From the NCBI RefSeq assembly GCF_000714535.1, contig NZ_AUND01000023.1, positions 62,001-126,000 of the forward strand: DNA of 64,000 bases, in the 5' to 3' direction. A program made the translations under genes and the position numbers. The notes beneath the pieces are model-generated. The model was not told the origin of the DNA and made no database searches. It saw only the letters and a program-made list of their open reading frames with translations. This stretch comes from Thioclava pacifica DSM 10166 (lineage in GTDB: Bacteria > Pseudomonadota > Alphaproteobacteria > Rhodobacterales > Rhodobacteraceae). Every line of letters begins with the position of its first letter. Position 1 is the stretch's first letter. This document shows positions 19,136-28,563 of this stretch, piece after piece.

Positions 19136-19290
19136 ATCCATCTCTCTCGCTGAGTTCCGACCTGACCATAATCTGCGTGCCCCGGCATGCAAGCGAAACG
19201 CTCGATTGGGAGAATTTTAAGCTTAGGCGCTTGGTAAGAGTTTGGGCGCAATCTGGCCTCGGGTGAGTCGAAATGGACTGAGGTGGGTTG

Positions 19291-20112
19291 ATGGCTTTCG
19301 AATATCCGGGCGATGGCGCCCTTGATTACTTTCCGTGCCGCTATGGCAAATCGAAACTTCTCTTTCGCGGGCCACGGCGCGCGCTCGAGGGGGAGTTCAT
19401 CGCCGCGATGGGCGGGACGGAGACCTATGGAAAATTCGTGGCGGAGCCCTGGCCGGCCCTGCTCGAGGCGCATCTGGGCCGGCCCGTGGTGAATTTCGGT
19501 GTTCTGAACGCGGGTATCGACGTATTTCTGCAGGAGCCGCAGCTGGCCACGACCTCGAAAGCGGCGAAGCTAACCGTGATCCAGCTTCTGGGCGCGCAGA
19601 ACATGTCGAATCGGTTCTACGCGGTGCATCCGCGCCGGAATGACCGGTTCCTGCGTGCCTCGAACCAGATGCGCGTGATGTTCCGTGGGATCGATTTTAC
19701 GGAGTTCAATTTCACCCGGCACATGCTTGGGGCGTTGAAAGAGCGTGCGCCTGAGAGATTCGAAGCTCTCGCACTGGAATTGCAGACCTCTTGGGTGCAG
19801 CGGATGAAGGCGCTTCTCGCGAAGGTCGAGGGGGTGAAAATCCTGCTTTGGATGGGAGATTATCACATGCCCGATCTTACCGATCCTCTGGGGCCTGAGC
19901 CGCTTCTGGTGAGCGAGGCGATGGTGGATGAGCTGCGCCCCCACGCCAGCGAGGTCTTGCGGGTGGAGCCGACTTTGATGGCACGCTGCGCGGGCACGGC
20001 GGGGATGCAGTTCTCGGCGCTGGAGGAGCCTGCGGCGGCGATGGTTCCAGGGCCGATGGTGCATCGCGAGATTGCCGACGCGCTGGCGCCGGTCGTGAAG
20101 CGCTACCTGTAA
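19291..20112 (+). CDS. uncharacterised protein, DUF6473-like
   Basis: I recognise this only as a family common in roseobacters and close relatives (resembling DUF6473), without a known function. The 273 residues begin FEYPGDGALDYFPCRYGKSKLLFRGP-type sequence (motif GALDYFPCRYG at about 9-19), then GGTETYGKF near 42 and VVNFGVLNAGIDVF near 66. There is no signal peptide or membrane helix. ATG at 19291 follows GAGGTGGG; a TTG lies just before it. It is divergent from hbd and ends at a shared terminator with etfA. The GTETYG and NxGxxNAGxD blocks loosely recall the SGNH-hydrolase fold, but that is a guess. Confidence 0.75.
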   Translation: MAFEYPGDGALDYFPCRYGKSKLLFRGPRRALEGEFIAAMGGTETYGKFVAEPWPALLEAHLGRPVVNFGVLNAGIDVFLQEPQLATTSKAAKLTVIQLLGAQNMSNRFYAVHPRRNDRFLRASNQMRVMFRGIDFTEFNFTRHMLGALKERAPERFEALALELQTSWVQRMKALLAKVEGVKILLWMGDYHMPDLTDPLGPEPLLVSEAMVDELRPHASEVLRVEPTLMARCAGTAGMQFSALEEPAAAMVPGPMVHREIADALAPVVKRYL

Positions 20113-20116
20113 TGCA

Positions 20117-20143
20117 AAAGGGCCGGGTTGATCCCGGCCCTTT
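20117..20143. terminator. bidirectional intrinsic terminator
   Basis: AAAGGGCCGGG and CCCGGCCCTTT form an 11-bp perfect stem with a 5-nt loop between the convergent stops of the DUF6473-like gene and etfA. Confidence 0.9.
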
Positions 20144-20166
20144 CCTATCTGTCGATCCGGCGCGGA

Positions 20167-21096
20167 TCAGAGCTTCGAGGTCAGCTCCGGCACGGCGTCG
20201 AAGAGATCCGCGACGAGGCCGAAATCGGCGACCTGGAAGATCGGCGCTTCTTTGTCCTTGTTGATCGCGACGATGATCTTCGAGTCCTTCATGCCCGCGA
20301 GGTGCTGGATCGCGCCCGAGATGCCGGCAGCGATGTAAAGCTCGGGAGCCACGACCTTGCCGGTCTGACCGACCTGCCAGTCGTTCGGTGCAAAACCCGA
20401 GTCGACCGCGGCGCGCGAGGCGCCCACGGCGGCCCCGAGCTTGTCGGCGAGCGCTTCGATCACCTTGAAGTCCTCTTCCGAGCCGACACCACGGCCGCCC
20501 GAAACGACGATCTTCGCCGAGGTCAGTTCAGGGCGATCGCTCTCGGCGACCTTGTCCTCGATCCAGGACGACAGCGACGGCGCATCGGAGACGCCCACGG
20601 TCTCGACCGCAGCCGAGCCACCTTCGCCAGCGGCGTCGAAGGTCGAGGTGCGGAAGGTGATGACCTTCTTGGAATCCTTCGACTTCACGGTCTGGATCGC
20701 GTTGCCGGCATAGATCGGACGCTCGAATGTGTCGGCATCGACGACGCCCGAGACATCCGAGATCACCATCACGTCGAGCAGAGCTGCGACGCGGGGCATC
20801 ACGTTCTTCGCGTCGGTCGTGGCGGGGGCCACGATATGCGAATAGTCGCCCGCGAGCGACACGATCAGCGCGGCGGTCGGTTCCGCCAGACGGTGGCTCA
20901 GCGACGCGTCTTCGGCCACGAGAACTTTCGCGACACCGTCGATCTTGGCGGCGGCTTCGCCGGCGGCGGCGGCCGAGGCGCCCGCGCAGAGCACGGTCAC
21001 ATCGCCAAGCGATTTCGCGGCGGTGACGGCCTTGGCGGTCGCATCGACCGACAGTTCGCCATTATTCACTTCACCCAGCAGCAGAACGGCCATCAC
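20167..21096 (-). CDS. etfA: electron transfer flavoprotein subunit alpha
   Basis: EtfA binds FAD and with EtfB carries electrons from acyl-CoA and related dehydrogenases to ETF-ubiquinone oxidoreductase. The 309-residue protein has the N-terminal AANH-like domain. The C-terminal FAD domain carries [12 protein letters not shown] near 195, [11 protein letters not shown] near 220, [20 protein letters not shown] near 242 and [20 protein letters not shown] near 270. It overlaps etfB by 4 bp and ends at a terminator, so etfBA is a two-gene operon. Confidence 0.96.
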   Translation of the reverse strand: MMAVLLLGEVNNGELSVDATAKAVTAAKSLGDVTVLCAGASAAAAGEAAAKIDGVAKVLVAEDASLSHRLAEPTAALIVSLAGDYSHIVAPATTDAKNVMPRVAALLDVMVISDVSGVVDADTFERPIYAGNAIQTVKSKDSKKVITFRTSTFDAAGEGGSAAVETVGVSDAPSLSSWIEDKVAESDRPELTSAKIVVSGGRGVGSEEDFKVIEALADKLGAAVGASRAAVDSGFAPNDWQVGQTGKVVAPELYIAAGISGAIQHLAGMKDSKIIVAINKDKEAPIFQVADFGLVADLFDAVPELTSKL

Positions 21097-21851
21097 ACGA
21101 CCCCCTTCTCTTTGAGTTTCGCAATGAGCGTGTCGACATCCGGCACCATCTCGCCGGCCTGACGTGCTTCGGGCTCGGTGGTTTTCACCACTTCGAGGCG
21201 CGGCGAGACGTCGACGCCGTAATCGGCGGCGGTCTTCTCGTCGAGCGGCTTCTTCTTCGCCTTCATGATGTTCGGGAGCGACGCGTAGCGCGGCTCATTG
21301 AGACGCAGGTCGGTCGTGACGATCGCGGGCAGCTTGACCTCGATGGTCTGAAGGCCGCCATCGACTTCGCGGGTGACCTTCGCGGCCTCGCCCTCGACGA
21401 CGACTTCGGAGGCGAAGGTCGCCTGACCCCAGCCCAGAAGCGCTGCCAGCATCTGGCCGGTCGCGTTCATGTCATTGTCGATCGCCTGCTTGCCGAGGAT
21501 CACCATCTTGGGTGCTTCTTCCTCGACGATCTTGGCGAGGATCTTCGCCACGGCCAGCGGTTCGATGTCGTTGTGCACGTCATCGGCGGCCACGACGAGG
21601 ATTGCGCGATCCGCGCCCATCGCCAGCGCCGTGCGCAGGGTTTCCTGCGCCTGCTTGACGCCGATGGAGACCGCGACGATCTCTTCGACGGCACCCTTTT
21701 CCTTCAGACGAATCGCCTCTTCGACAGCGATTTCGTCGAACGGGTTCATCGACATTTTGACATTGGCGAGATCGACACCGCTACCGTCCGCTTTCACGCG
21801 GGCTTTCACGTTATAGTCGATCACGCGCTTCACAGGCACGAGAACCTTCAT
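21093..21851 (-). CDS. etfB: electron transfer flavoprotein subunit beta
   Basis: EtfB is the AMP-binding partner of EtfA. The 252-residue sequence starts [16 protein letters not shown] and contains [16 protein letters not shown] near 38. The family signature spans about residues 157-180 and includes [20 protein letters not shown]. The ATG at 21851 follows a GGGAGACACGCC leader. It is first in the etfBA operon; the 198 bp upstream to the cydX terminator hold repeated AAATTGC motifs listed separately. The electron donors probably include acyl-CoA dehydrogenases encoded elsewhere. Confidence 0.96.
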   Translation of the reverse strand: MKVLVPVKRVIDYNVKARVKADGSGVDLANVKMSMNPFDEIAVEEAIRLKEKGAVEEIVAVSIGVKQAQETLRTALAMGADRAILVVAADDVHNDIEPLAVAKILAKIVEEEAPKMVILGKQAIDNDMNATGQMLAALLGWGQATFASEVVVEGEAAKVTREVDGGLQTIEVKLPAIVTTDLRLNEPRYASLPNIMKAKKKPLDEKTAADYGVDVSPRLEVVKTTEPEARQAGEMVPDVDTLIAKLKEKGVV

Positions 21852-21900
21852 GGCGTGTCTCCCTTGTCTGGTCCGCCAAATTGCGGCGAACGGATTCTTT

Positions 21901-22015
21901 CGGCAATTTTGTTACAAGAGCGAGACCCGGAGGGACAGGGGGAAAACGCCCCGTTTTGGCTCTGAAACGTCACGTCTTTTCGACTGTTTGCGCTAGCGGG
22001 GGGAGCAAATTGCCG
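21901..22015. promoter_or_regulatory. inverted AAATTGCCG pair upstream of etfB
   Basis: CGGCAATTT at 21901-21909 and AAATTGCCG at 22007-22015 are perfect 9-bp inverted copies 97 bp apart, and a third AAATTGCGG sits at 21878-21886 close to the etfB start. They could be operator copies for a regulator of fatty-acid oxidation, but no regulator is identified and the pattern could be chance. Confidence 0.3.
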
Positions 22016-22049
22016 CAGCGTCGCCTTTGGTCCCGCGCATAGGCATGAA

Positions 22050-22073
22050 AAAGGCCGCCCGGAGGCGGCCTTT
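22050..22073 (-). terminator. intrinsic terminator of the cyd operon
   Basis: AAAGGCCGCC and GGCGGCCTTT form a 10-bp stem with a 4-nt loop. On the minus strand it is followed by further T residues, 23 bp after the cydX stop. Confidence 0.9.
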
Positions 22074-22096
22074 CAAGGTTTTCATACCGGGAAGGA

Positions 22097-22216
22097 TCAG
22101 TCCTTCTTGCATTCACCGGCGATCTTGCAGTCGTTCTGCATCTCGAGCCACATCGCGTTGGCGACGGCGACCAGTGCGGCCAGCGGAAGCCCGAGGATCC
22201 ATGCGAAATACCACAT
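22097..22216 (-). CDS. cydX: CydX, small subunit of cytochrome bd oxidase
   Basis: This 39-residue protein begins MWYFAWILGLPLA, the near-invariant start of CydX, which wraps beside CydA and stabilises its haems. One transmembrane helix spans about 3-24. The C-terminal tail reads NDCKIAGECKKD and has two cysteines five residues apart, absent in E. coli CydX. GGAG precedes the ATG by about 10 nt. It follows cydB by 13 bp and is last in the cydABX set. Too short for ordinary gene calling, but certain from sequence and position. Confidence 0.93.
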   Translation of the reverse strand: MWYFAWILGLPLAALVAVANAMWLEMQNDCKIAGECKKD

Positions 22217-22229
22217 ATCTAGCGTCTCC

Positions 22230-23393
22230 TTAGTAAACCGAGTGGCTGTCGCGCTCGACATCTTCGACCGTCACCTTGCCCCACAGGACCTTATAGACCC
22301 ATGCGGTATAGGCGAGGATGATCGGCATGAAGATCAGCGCGCAGACGAGCATCACGAAAAGCGTCTGGTGCGAGGACGAGCTGTCCCAGACCGTCAGCGA
22401 GGCGTCGGGCTGTTTCGAGCTCGGCAGGATGAAGGGGAACATCGTCAGGCCGACCGAGGAGATCACGCCGAAGATGCCCAGTTTCGACCACAGCAGGGTC
22501 GAGACTTCACGCCCTGCACGCAGGCCCATCGTTGCCAGCGCGATCCCGGCCAGACCGAGGATCGGCGCAATCGCGATCCAGGGACGGTCGGCATAGGCTT
22601 GCATCCAGCTCCCGCTGTGCTCGACCGTCGAGAAGAGCGGGTTGGAGGGGCCGTCCGCAGGCACCACCGAGGTGATCTGGTAGCCCTTGATACCGAAGGC
22701 GAGCCAGATGCCGGCGAGGATATAGGTGATGAAAGCCACCATCCCGGCCACCGAACCGATGGCGCGGGCGCGTTCCTGCACCGGGCCTTCGGTTTTCAGC
22801 GTCAGCCACGCCGCGCCGTGCATCAGCAGCATCGAGAGCGACACCACACCCGCGAGCAGCGCGTAGGGGTTCAGCAGACCGAGAAGCTTCATGATGAAGT
22901 TGCCCGGGTAGAGCGGCATCAGCATGTCGTTGAGCTCGAACGGCACGCCTTGCAGCACGTTGCCCACGGCCACGCCGAAGACCAGTGCCGGAACCGCGCC
23001 GCCCACGAAGAGCGCCCAGTCCCAGCCGTTGCGCCATGCAGCCGACTCGCGCTTCGAGCGATACTTGAAGCCGACCGGACGCAGGATCAGCGCCGCGAGC
23101 ACGAGGAACATCGCGAGGTAGAACCCCGAGAAGCTCACCGCGTAGAGGGGCGGCCAGGCCGCGAAGATCGCGCCCCCGCCGAGGATGAACCAGACCTGGT
23201 TGCCTTCCCAGACCGGGCCGATCGTGTTGATCGCCACGCGGCGCTCGCTGTCGGTCTTGCCGACGAAGGGAAGCAATGCGCCCACGCCCATATCGAAGCC
23301 GTCGGTCAGCGCGAAGCCGATCAGCAGCACCCCGAGCAGGATCCACCACACGACGCGGAGGAAGTCGAAGCTGAAGAGTTCATAAAGGATCAT
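22230..23393 (-). CDS. cydB: cytochrome bd ubiquinol oxidase subunit II
   Basis: CydB is the second integral-membrane subunit of the high-affinity quinol oxidase and pairs with CydA. The 387-residue length is typical. It starts with the helix LRVVWWILLGVLLIGFALTD, followed by GFDMGVGALLPFVGKTDSERR, the conserved N-terminal signature, and GPVWEGNQVWFILGGGAIFAAWP near 60. About eight to nine transmembrane helices are visible. The start lies 5 bp after the cydA stop. Confidence 0.96.
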   Translation of the reverse strand: MILYELFSFDFLRVVWWILLGVLLIGFALTDGFDMGVGALLPFVGKTDSERRVAINTIGPVWEGNQVWFILGGGAIFAAWPPLYAVSFSGFYLAMFLVLAALILRPVGFKYRSKRESAAWRNGWDWALFVGGAVPALVFGVAVGNVLQGVPFELNDMLMPLYPGNFIMKLLGLLNPYALLAGVVSLSMLLMHGAAWLTLKTEGPVQERARAIGSVAGMVAFITYILAGIWLAFGIKGYQITSVVPADGPSNPLFSTVEHSGSWMQAYADRPWIAIAPILGLAGIALATMGLRAGREVSTLLWSKLGIFGVISSVGLTMFPFILPSSKQPDASLTVWDSSSSHQTLFVMLVCALIFMPIILAYTAWVYKVLWGKVTVEDVERDSHSVY

Positions 23394-23398
23394 GTGTC

Positions 23399-25009
23399 TT
23401 ACTCCGCAGGCATGGTCACGATGGGGTCGTTCTTGCGGCCCGCGAGACGGTTTTCATGGCGCGTTTGCCATTCCTGGGTGACCTCAACATCCTGATAGGG
23501 GCCTTTCTTGATGTATTTGATCATCAGGCCCATCTCGATGATGAAGAGCACGGTGTAGAAGGCCACGAAGCCTGCGAGCGTCACCAGAAGGTCGCCCACC
23601 GAGAGGTGGCTGACCGACAGTGCCGTCGGCAACACGCCGTCCACAGTCCAGGGCTGACGCCCGAATTCGGCGGTGAACCAGCCCAGTTCCGCGGCAATCC
23701 ACGGAGCGGGGATGACGATCACGGCCATGCGCAGCGCCCAACGCGGATACTGCATGCCCTTCCAGTTCGCGATGACGAAGAAGTAGACCATCAGCGCGAT
23801 GAAGGAGAAGCCGAGCGCCACCATCAGGCGGAACGACCAGAAGATCGGCCAGACGGTCGGAACGGTGTCATCCGCGGCCATCTTGATCTGCGCGTCGGTC
23901 GCGTTGCGCGGGTCGTCCACGTAGCGCTTGAGCAGGTAGGCATAGCCCAGATCGCCCACGTTTTCTTCGAACTGCGCTTTGACCTCGGGGGCCACGTCGC
24001 CCTTGGCTTCGCGGATCTTCAGCAGGTCGTCATAGGCGACGATACCGTTGCGGATACGCTCTTCCGAACCTTTGACGAGTTCATTGATGCCCTCGATCTG
24101 ATCGGTCAGCGAACGGGTGCCGATGAGACCCATGACCCACGGAATATGGATCGCGTACTTGGTCTCGCGCGCTTCCTGATCGGGAATGCCGAAGAGGGTG
24201 AAAGAGGCCGGTGCGGGCTCGGTGTCCCACATGGCTTCCATCGCGGCGAGCTTCATTTTCTGGTTGTGCGTCGTCTCGTAGCCCGACTCGTCGCCGAGAA
24301 TGACAACCGAGAGCGCCGAGGCCAGACCGAAGGACGCGGCCACCGCGATCGAGCGGCGGGCGAGTTCGAAATGACGGCCCTTGAGCATGTACCAGCTCGA
24401 CACGCCCAGCACGAACACTGCAGCCGTCACGTAGCCGGCCGAAACCGTGTGCACGAACTTGGCCTGTGCCACCGGGTTGAATACCACGTCGAAGAACGAG
24501 GTCATTTCCATGCGCATCGTGAGCGGGTTGAACTCGGAGCCGACCGGGTTCTGCATCCAACCGTTAGCGATGAGGATCCAGAGCGCCGAGAAGTTCGAGC
24601 CGATCGCCACCAGCCAGGTCACCACGAGGTGCTTGACCGGCGAGAGCTTTTCCCAGCCGAAGAACATCAGGCCGACGAAGGTCGCTTCCATGAAGAAGGC
24701 CATCAGGCCCTCGATGGCGAGCGGTGCGCCGAAGATGTCACCCACGTAATGCGAGTAGTAGCTCCAGTTCATGCCGAACTGGAATTCCATGGTGATGCCT
24801 GTTGCCACGCCCAGCACGAAGTTGATGCCGAACAGGGTGGCCCAGAACTTGGTCATTTGCCGCCAGATGGGGCGGTTGGTCATCACGTAGACCGTCTCCA
24901 TGATCGCGACGATGATCGACAGACCAAGCGTCAGCGGCACGAAGAGGAAGTGATACATCGCGGTCATGGCGAATTGCAGCCGTGACAGCTCGACGATCCC
25001 GAAATCCAT
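23399..25009 (-). CDS. cydA: cytochrome bd ubiquinol oxidase subunit I
   Basis: CydA carries haems b558, b595 and d and oxidises quinol with oxygen at very low oxygen tension without pumping protons. It begins MDFGIVELSRLQFAMTAMYH, placing a haem-ligand histidine at residue 20. GDESGYETTHNQKMKLAAME near 255 opens the quinol loop, which is the long (bd-I/L) type as in E. coli. The GRQPW signature is near 450. ATG at 25009 has GGAG upstream and gives 536 residues. A 207-bp gap with an FNR-type site separates it from cydC. Confidence 0.96.
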   Translation of the reverse strand: MDFGIVELSRLQFAMTAMYHFLFVPLTLGLSIIVAIMETVYVMTNRPIWRQMTKFWATLFGINFVLGVATGITMEFQFGMNWSYYSHYVGDIFGAPLAIEGLMAFFMEATFVGLMFFGWEKLSPVKHLVVTWLVAIGSNFSALWILIANGWMQNPVGSEFNPLTMRMEMTSFFDVVFNPVAQAKFVHTVSAGYVTAAVFVLGVSSWYMLKGRHFELARRSIAVAASFGLASALSVVILGDESGYETTHNQKMKLAAMEAMWDTEPAPASFTLFGIPDQEARETKYAIHIPWVMGLIGTRSLTDQIEGINELVKGSEERIRNGIVAYDDLLKIREAKGDVAPEVKAQFEENVGDLGYAYLLKRYVDDPRNATDAQIKMAADDTVPTVWPIFWSFRLMVALGFSFIALMVYFFVIANWKGMQYPRWALRMAVIVIPAPWIAAELGWFTAEFGRQPWTVDGVLPTALSVSHLSVGDLLVTLAGFVAFYTVLFIIEMGLMIKYIKKGPYQDVEVTQEWQTRHENRLAGRKNDPIVTMPAE

Positions 25010-25115
25010 ATCTCGTTCTCCAGTTTCCCTACTTGCTCTCGGTTTTGTGAAAAGCCGAGTTTCCCGGAAATGTTTTTCCCGGATGCAACTTATGCGCGGG
25101 GGTCTGCGCCTGACC

Positions 25116-25129
25116 TTGAGCCAAATCAA
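25116..25129 (-). promoter_or_regulatory. FNR/FnrL-type binding site upstream of cydABX
   Basis: TTGAG-CCAA-ATCAA matches the FNR consensus TTGAT-N4-ATCAA at 9 of 10 defined positions. It is centred about 113 bp before the cydA start, in the only long gap of the cyd cluster. Anaerobic control of cydAB by FNR-type regulators is established in many bacteria; that cydABX has its own promoter here is inferred. Confidence 0.65.
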
Positions 25130-25216
25130 ATTGACGATGTGTCGCACGCCCCTGTGAACGGGCGTGATGGACGATTTGTCTCAGGTTCACCGTGGCTTAG
25201 TGTCGCAGCTTTTGCG

Positions 25217-26881
25217 TTAACCCAGGGGAATGGAGCGAGTCGCGAGGGCCAGATCGGGCGTTCTGTGCGACACGACGAGGAAGGTCGACTCAGGCAAAAG
25301 GGCGCGCAAACCGGTCAGAGTGGTCAGCGCGGTCTCTGCATCGAGACCCTCAGTCGGCTCGTCGAGGAGCAGGATTTTGGGTTTTCTGAGCGCCGCGCGA
25401 GCCAGCGCGAGACGTTTCGACTGGCCGCCCGAAAGACCGGTGCCGCCTTCGCCGAGCATCGCGCCGAGCCCGCCGCGCGCTTCGATTACCTCGTCGAGCG
25501 CGACGGCACGCAGCGCCGCCCAGGCCTCGGCCTCCGAAAGTTCTTCACCCATCGGCAGGGCCAGAGCGAGATTCTCGGCAATCGTGCCGCCGATCAGTTG
25601 GCTGCGTTGCGGAACCATCGTCAGCATCTCGCGCAACTTCGCTTCGGGCCAGCGCGCAAGCGGCTGACCGGCAAGCATCAGCTCGCCGCCATCGGGCGCC
25701 ATCAGCCCCGCGAGCACGGCCAAAGCGGTCGATTTGCCGGCGCCGGACGGACCGGTCAGGAAGACCGTCTCGCCCGGGCGCAGCTCAAGGGTGAGGTTGC
25801 TGAAAACGGGGCGGGTGGCTTCGGGCCGCGTGAAGCTGAGGGTCCGGGCGGACAGCAAAGGTGCATTCAGATCGGGAGTAGTGGCCGGATTTTCGGGCTG
25901 GGCGCGCTCGGGCGTGTCGGTCAGCGCCAGCACGCGCGCGCCCGCCTCCTGCATCCGGCCGATTTCGGCCATGCCCCGGCGCAGCAGCATCAGCGACTCG
26001 GCAAGAGCGAGCGCGACGAAGAGGCCAACTGCGGCGCGGGCAGGGGTGATCTGTCCGGCCATCGCCATCTGCCCCGCGATTGCCAGTGCAGCGGCCCCCG
26101 CCAGCGCGGTCGTGAGCGAGATCACTGCCGCGACACGCCGGTCGAGCGCGTCGAGATTGCGCCGTGCGAGCGCATCGGCCTCGACCTCCGCGAGCGTCTG
26201 CGCCGTGGCGGTCTCAAGCTGGCCGGCGACGGCCAGATCGGCGCGCGCGCGCATTGTCTCCAGCGCACGCCGACGGATGTTCTGGAGCGCGGTTTCGGCG
26301 GCGCGGGCATCGTGACGCGCGGCGCGCGCGACCCAGATCAGCCCGAAGCCACCGCCGACGAGGTAGATCAGAAAGACCGCGAGACCGATCGGCAGACCCT
26401 CAAGCCACCACAACATCAGCAGCGCCGAGATCTGCACCATACCCGCCGCGAGGAAGGGCAGCACCAACCGCAGCAGCAGCCCGTCGAGCGCGTCCACATC
26501 CGAGGTCAATCGGTTGAGCGCCTGCGCGCCGCGCAGCCGCGCCTGTTCCTCATGCGGTCGCCGCGCGACCCCATCCATCAGGGCGATACGCAGATCGGCC
26601 AGCGCGCGCAGCGTGGCATCATGGGTCAACAGCCGCTCGCCGTAGCGTGCCACGGCGCGGCCAAGGGCAAGTCCACGCACCCCGGCCGAAGGCCGGAAGA
26701 AATCGAAATCGAGCCCGAGCCCGGTGATGCCGGCAACGGCGGCGGCCGTGATGAACCAGCCCGACAGGCCGAGAAGCGCCGCGCCCATCGCGAGCACGAG
26801 AAACGAGAGCGCAAGGCCGCGCAGGAAAGACCATTTCTGGTCTGCGATCAGGCGGGTGGTCAGGGTCAGAAGCGTTTTCAT
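25217..26881 (-). CDS. cydC: heterodimeric ABC exporter subunit CydC
   Basis: CydC with CydD forms an ABC exporter linked to glutathione/cysteine export or haem handling and required for cytochrome bd assembly. Six N-terminal membrane helices (about 15-285) precede the ATPase. Walker A GPSGAGKSTAL is near 380, the signature LSGGQSKRLALARA near 482 and Walker B KILLLDEPTEGLD near 501. The start overlaps the cydD stop by 4 bp. 554 residues is the usual length. Confidence 0.94.
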   Translation of the reverse strand: MKTLLTLTTRLIADQKWSFLRGLALSFLVLAMGAALLGLSGWFITAAAVAGITGLGLDFDFFRPSAGVRGLALGRAVARYGERLLTHDATLRALADLRIALMDGVARRPHEEQARLRGAQALNRLTSDVDALDGLLLRLVLPFLAAGMVQISALLMLWWLEGLPIGLAVFLIYLVGGGFGLIWVARAARHDARAAETALQNIRRRALETMRARADLAVAGQLETATAQTLAEVEADALARRNLDALDRRVAAVISLTTALAGAAALAIAGQMAMAGQITPARAAVGLFVALALAESLMLLRRGMAEIGRMQEAGARVLALTDTPERAQPENPATTPDLNAPLLSARTLSFTRPEATRPVFSNLTLELRPGETVFLTGPSGAGKSTALAVLAGLMAPDGGELMLAGQPLARWPEAKLREMLTMVPQRSQLIGGTIAENLALALPMGEELSEAEAWAALRAVALDEVIEARGGLGAMLGEGGTGLSGGQSKRLALARAALRKPKILLLDEPTEGLDAETALTTLTGLRALLPESTFLVVSHRTPDLALATRSIPLG

Positions 26882-28563
26882 GCCGCGCCCTCCAGCTCGA
26901 TTGCGCGATCCATCGCGGCGATCAGTGCCGGGTCGTGGCTCGCGACGATCACGGTCGCGCCGCGGGCGCGCAGGGCCAGCAGACCCTGGATGATCTTCGC
27001 GCCGGTCTCGGGGTCGAGATCCGCGGTCGGTTCATCGGCCAACACGATCGGACGGCTTGCGTAATGGGCACGCGCGATAAGCAGGCGCCGCGCCTCGCCG
27101 CCCGAGACGCCCCCGCCCATATCGCCCAGCCGAGCCTCAAGCCCGCCGGGAAGCCCCGCGACCACCTCGGCAGCTTGCGCCGCATCCAGCGCGGCATCGA
27201 GATCACCCGGGCGGCCCAGCGTGATCAGCTCGCGCAGGCTCGCATCGGCGAAGCGCGGACTTTGCGGGATCCAGCCGAAGACCGCGCGCCAGTTATCGGC
27301 GCTCTCGTCGCTCAGCTCCAGATCGCCCAGGCGGATCGTGCCCGCTTCGGGGCGGATCAGTCCGACCAGCGCGGTCAGAAGCGTCGTCTTACCTGCGCCG
27401 GAGGGGCCAATGATCGCCACCGCCTCGCCCGGTTCGACCTGCCCGTCAGGCAGCGCGATCGGTTCGGCGGCGTGGCCGGGCGGGATAAGCAGCCCCTGCC
27501 ACCGGAGCGTTCCGAGCGCCGGGGCGATCCCTTCGCCGCCGCTGCCCAGAAGCGTCGCCGATTGCGCGATCTCGGTCTCGGCCGTGTCGAGCTCCGAGGC
27601 CACGGCCAGCGCTGCCGCGCGGTCATGCCAGGCGGCGGCCAGATCGCGCAGGGGCTGGAAGAACTCTGGCGCGATCATCAGCAGAAAGATCCCCTCGGCG
27701 GGCGTCATCTTCGTGCCCCAGGTGCCGAAATTCATCCAGCCGATCAGAGAAAAACCGACATAGACCGCCATGAGGGCCACCCCGATTGCAGCGAAGAGCT
27801 CAAGCGTGGTGGAGGACAGGAAGGCGACGCGCAGCACGGCCATCGTGCGGACGCGCAAGTCGTCGGATTTCGTCTCCAGATCGGCGCGCGAGCGGGCCTC
27901 GGCGCCCAGTAGCCGCAGATCGGTGATCGCGGCGATGCGGTCGATCAGCAATTTGTTGAGCGAGCCGATCTCGACCATCTGCTTTTCTGATGCTTCCTGC
28001 GCGGCCATTCCAACCAGCGCCATGAAGACCGGGATCAGCGGACCCGCGATCAGCAGGATGCCGGCAGCCGCCCAGCTTTGCGTGGCAGCGAGGATCAGGA
28101 AGGCGAGGGGAATGAATTTCGCGCGCAGGAATGCGGGCTGATAGCGCGTGGCCCAGGGGCCGAGAGCCGCGAGTTTCTCGGCGGCGAGCGAGGCAAGTTC
28201 AGCGGGCGACAGCGCTGCCGCGCCGCTGGCCTGTCGCAGCGAGCGGGTGATCAGCTTGCCGCGTGCCTCGCGCAGCACGATTTCTGCCGCATCGGCGCTG
28301 AGTTTCTGCGAAATCCAGTCGAGCACGACACGAACGAGCGCGAGCGCCACGAACCCGGCAGCCCCTGCGAGTGGCGAGAGGGGCGGGCTCACGCCTGGCG
28401 CCACCAGGTCGCCCAGAACGAGACCGACCAGAGCTGCCTGCGCGGGCCAGATCAGCGCGGCGACAACCCCGATCCAGCCTGCGGCGCGCAGCTTGCCCGA
28501 AACGGGGGCGGCGATGCGGTTGAGGATGGTCTTTGGCTTCGGGGCTTCGGTCGCGCTTGTCAT
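26878..28563 (-). CDS. cydD: heterodimeric ABC exporter subunit CydD
   Basis: CydD is the partner of CydC. The membrane domain holds six helices in the first 310 residues. Walker A GPSGAGKTTLL is near 385. The signature loop is VSGGEARRLLIARA near 480 rather than canonical LSGGQ, and Walker B PIVLADEPTADLD follows near 500. Start ATG at 28563. It is the first gene of cydDC-cydABX on the minus strand, with 157 bp before it that hold a terminator for the preceding lipoprotein gene. Confidence 0.94.
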   Translation of the reverse strand: MTSATEAPKPKTILNRIAAPVSGKLRAAGWIGVVAALIWPAQAALVGLVLGDLVAPGVSPPLSPLAGAAGFVALALVRVVLDWISQKLSADAAEIVLREARGKLITRSLRQASGAAALSPAELASLAAEKLAALGPWATRYQPAFLRAKFIPLAFLILAATQSWAAAGILLIAGPLIPVFMALVGMAAQEASEKQMVEIGSLNKLLIDRIAAITDLRLLGAEARSRADLETKSDDLRVRTMAVLRVAFLSSTTLELFAAIGVALMAVYVGFSLIGWMNFGTWGTKMTPAEGIFLLMIAPEFFQPLRDLAAAWHDRAAALAVASELDTAETEIAQSATLLGSGGEGIAPALGTLRWQGLLIPPGHAAEPIALPDGQVEPGEAVAIIGPSGAGKTTLLTALVGLIRPEAGTIRLGDLELSDESADNWRAVFGWIPQSPRFADASLRELITLGRPGDLDAALDAAQAAEVVAGLPGGLEARLGDMGGGVSGGEARRLLIARAHYASRPIVLADEPTADLDPETGAKIIQGLLALRARGATVIVASHDPALIAAMDRAIELEGAA

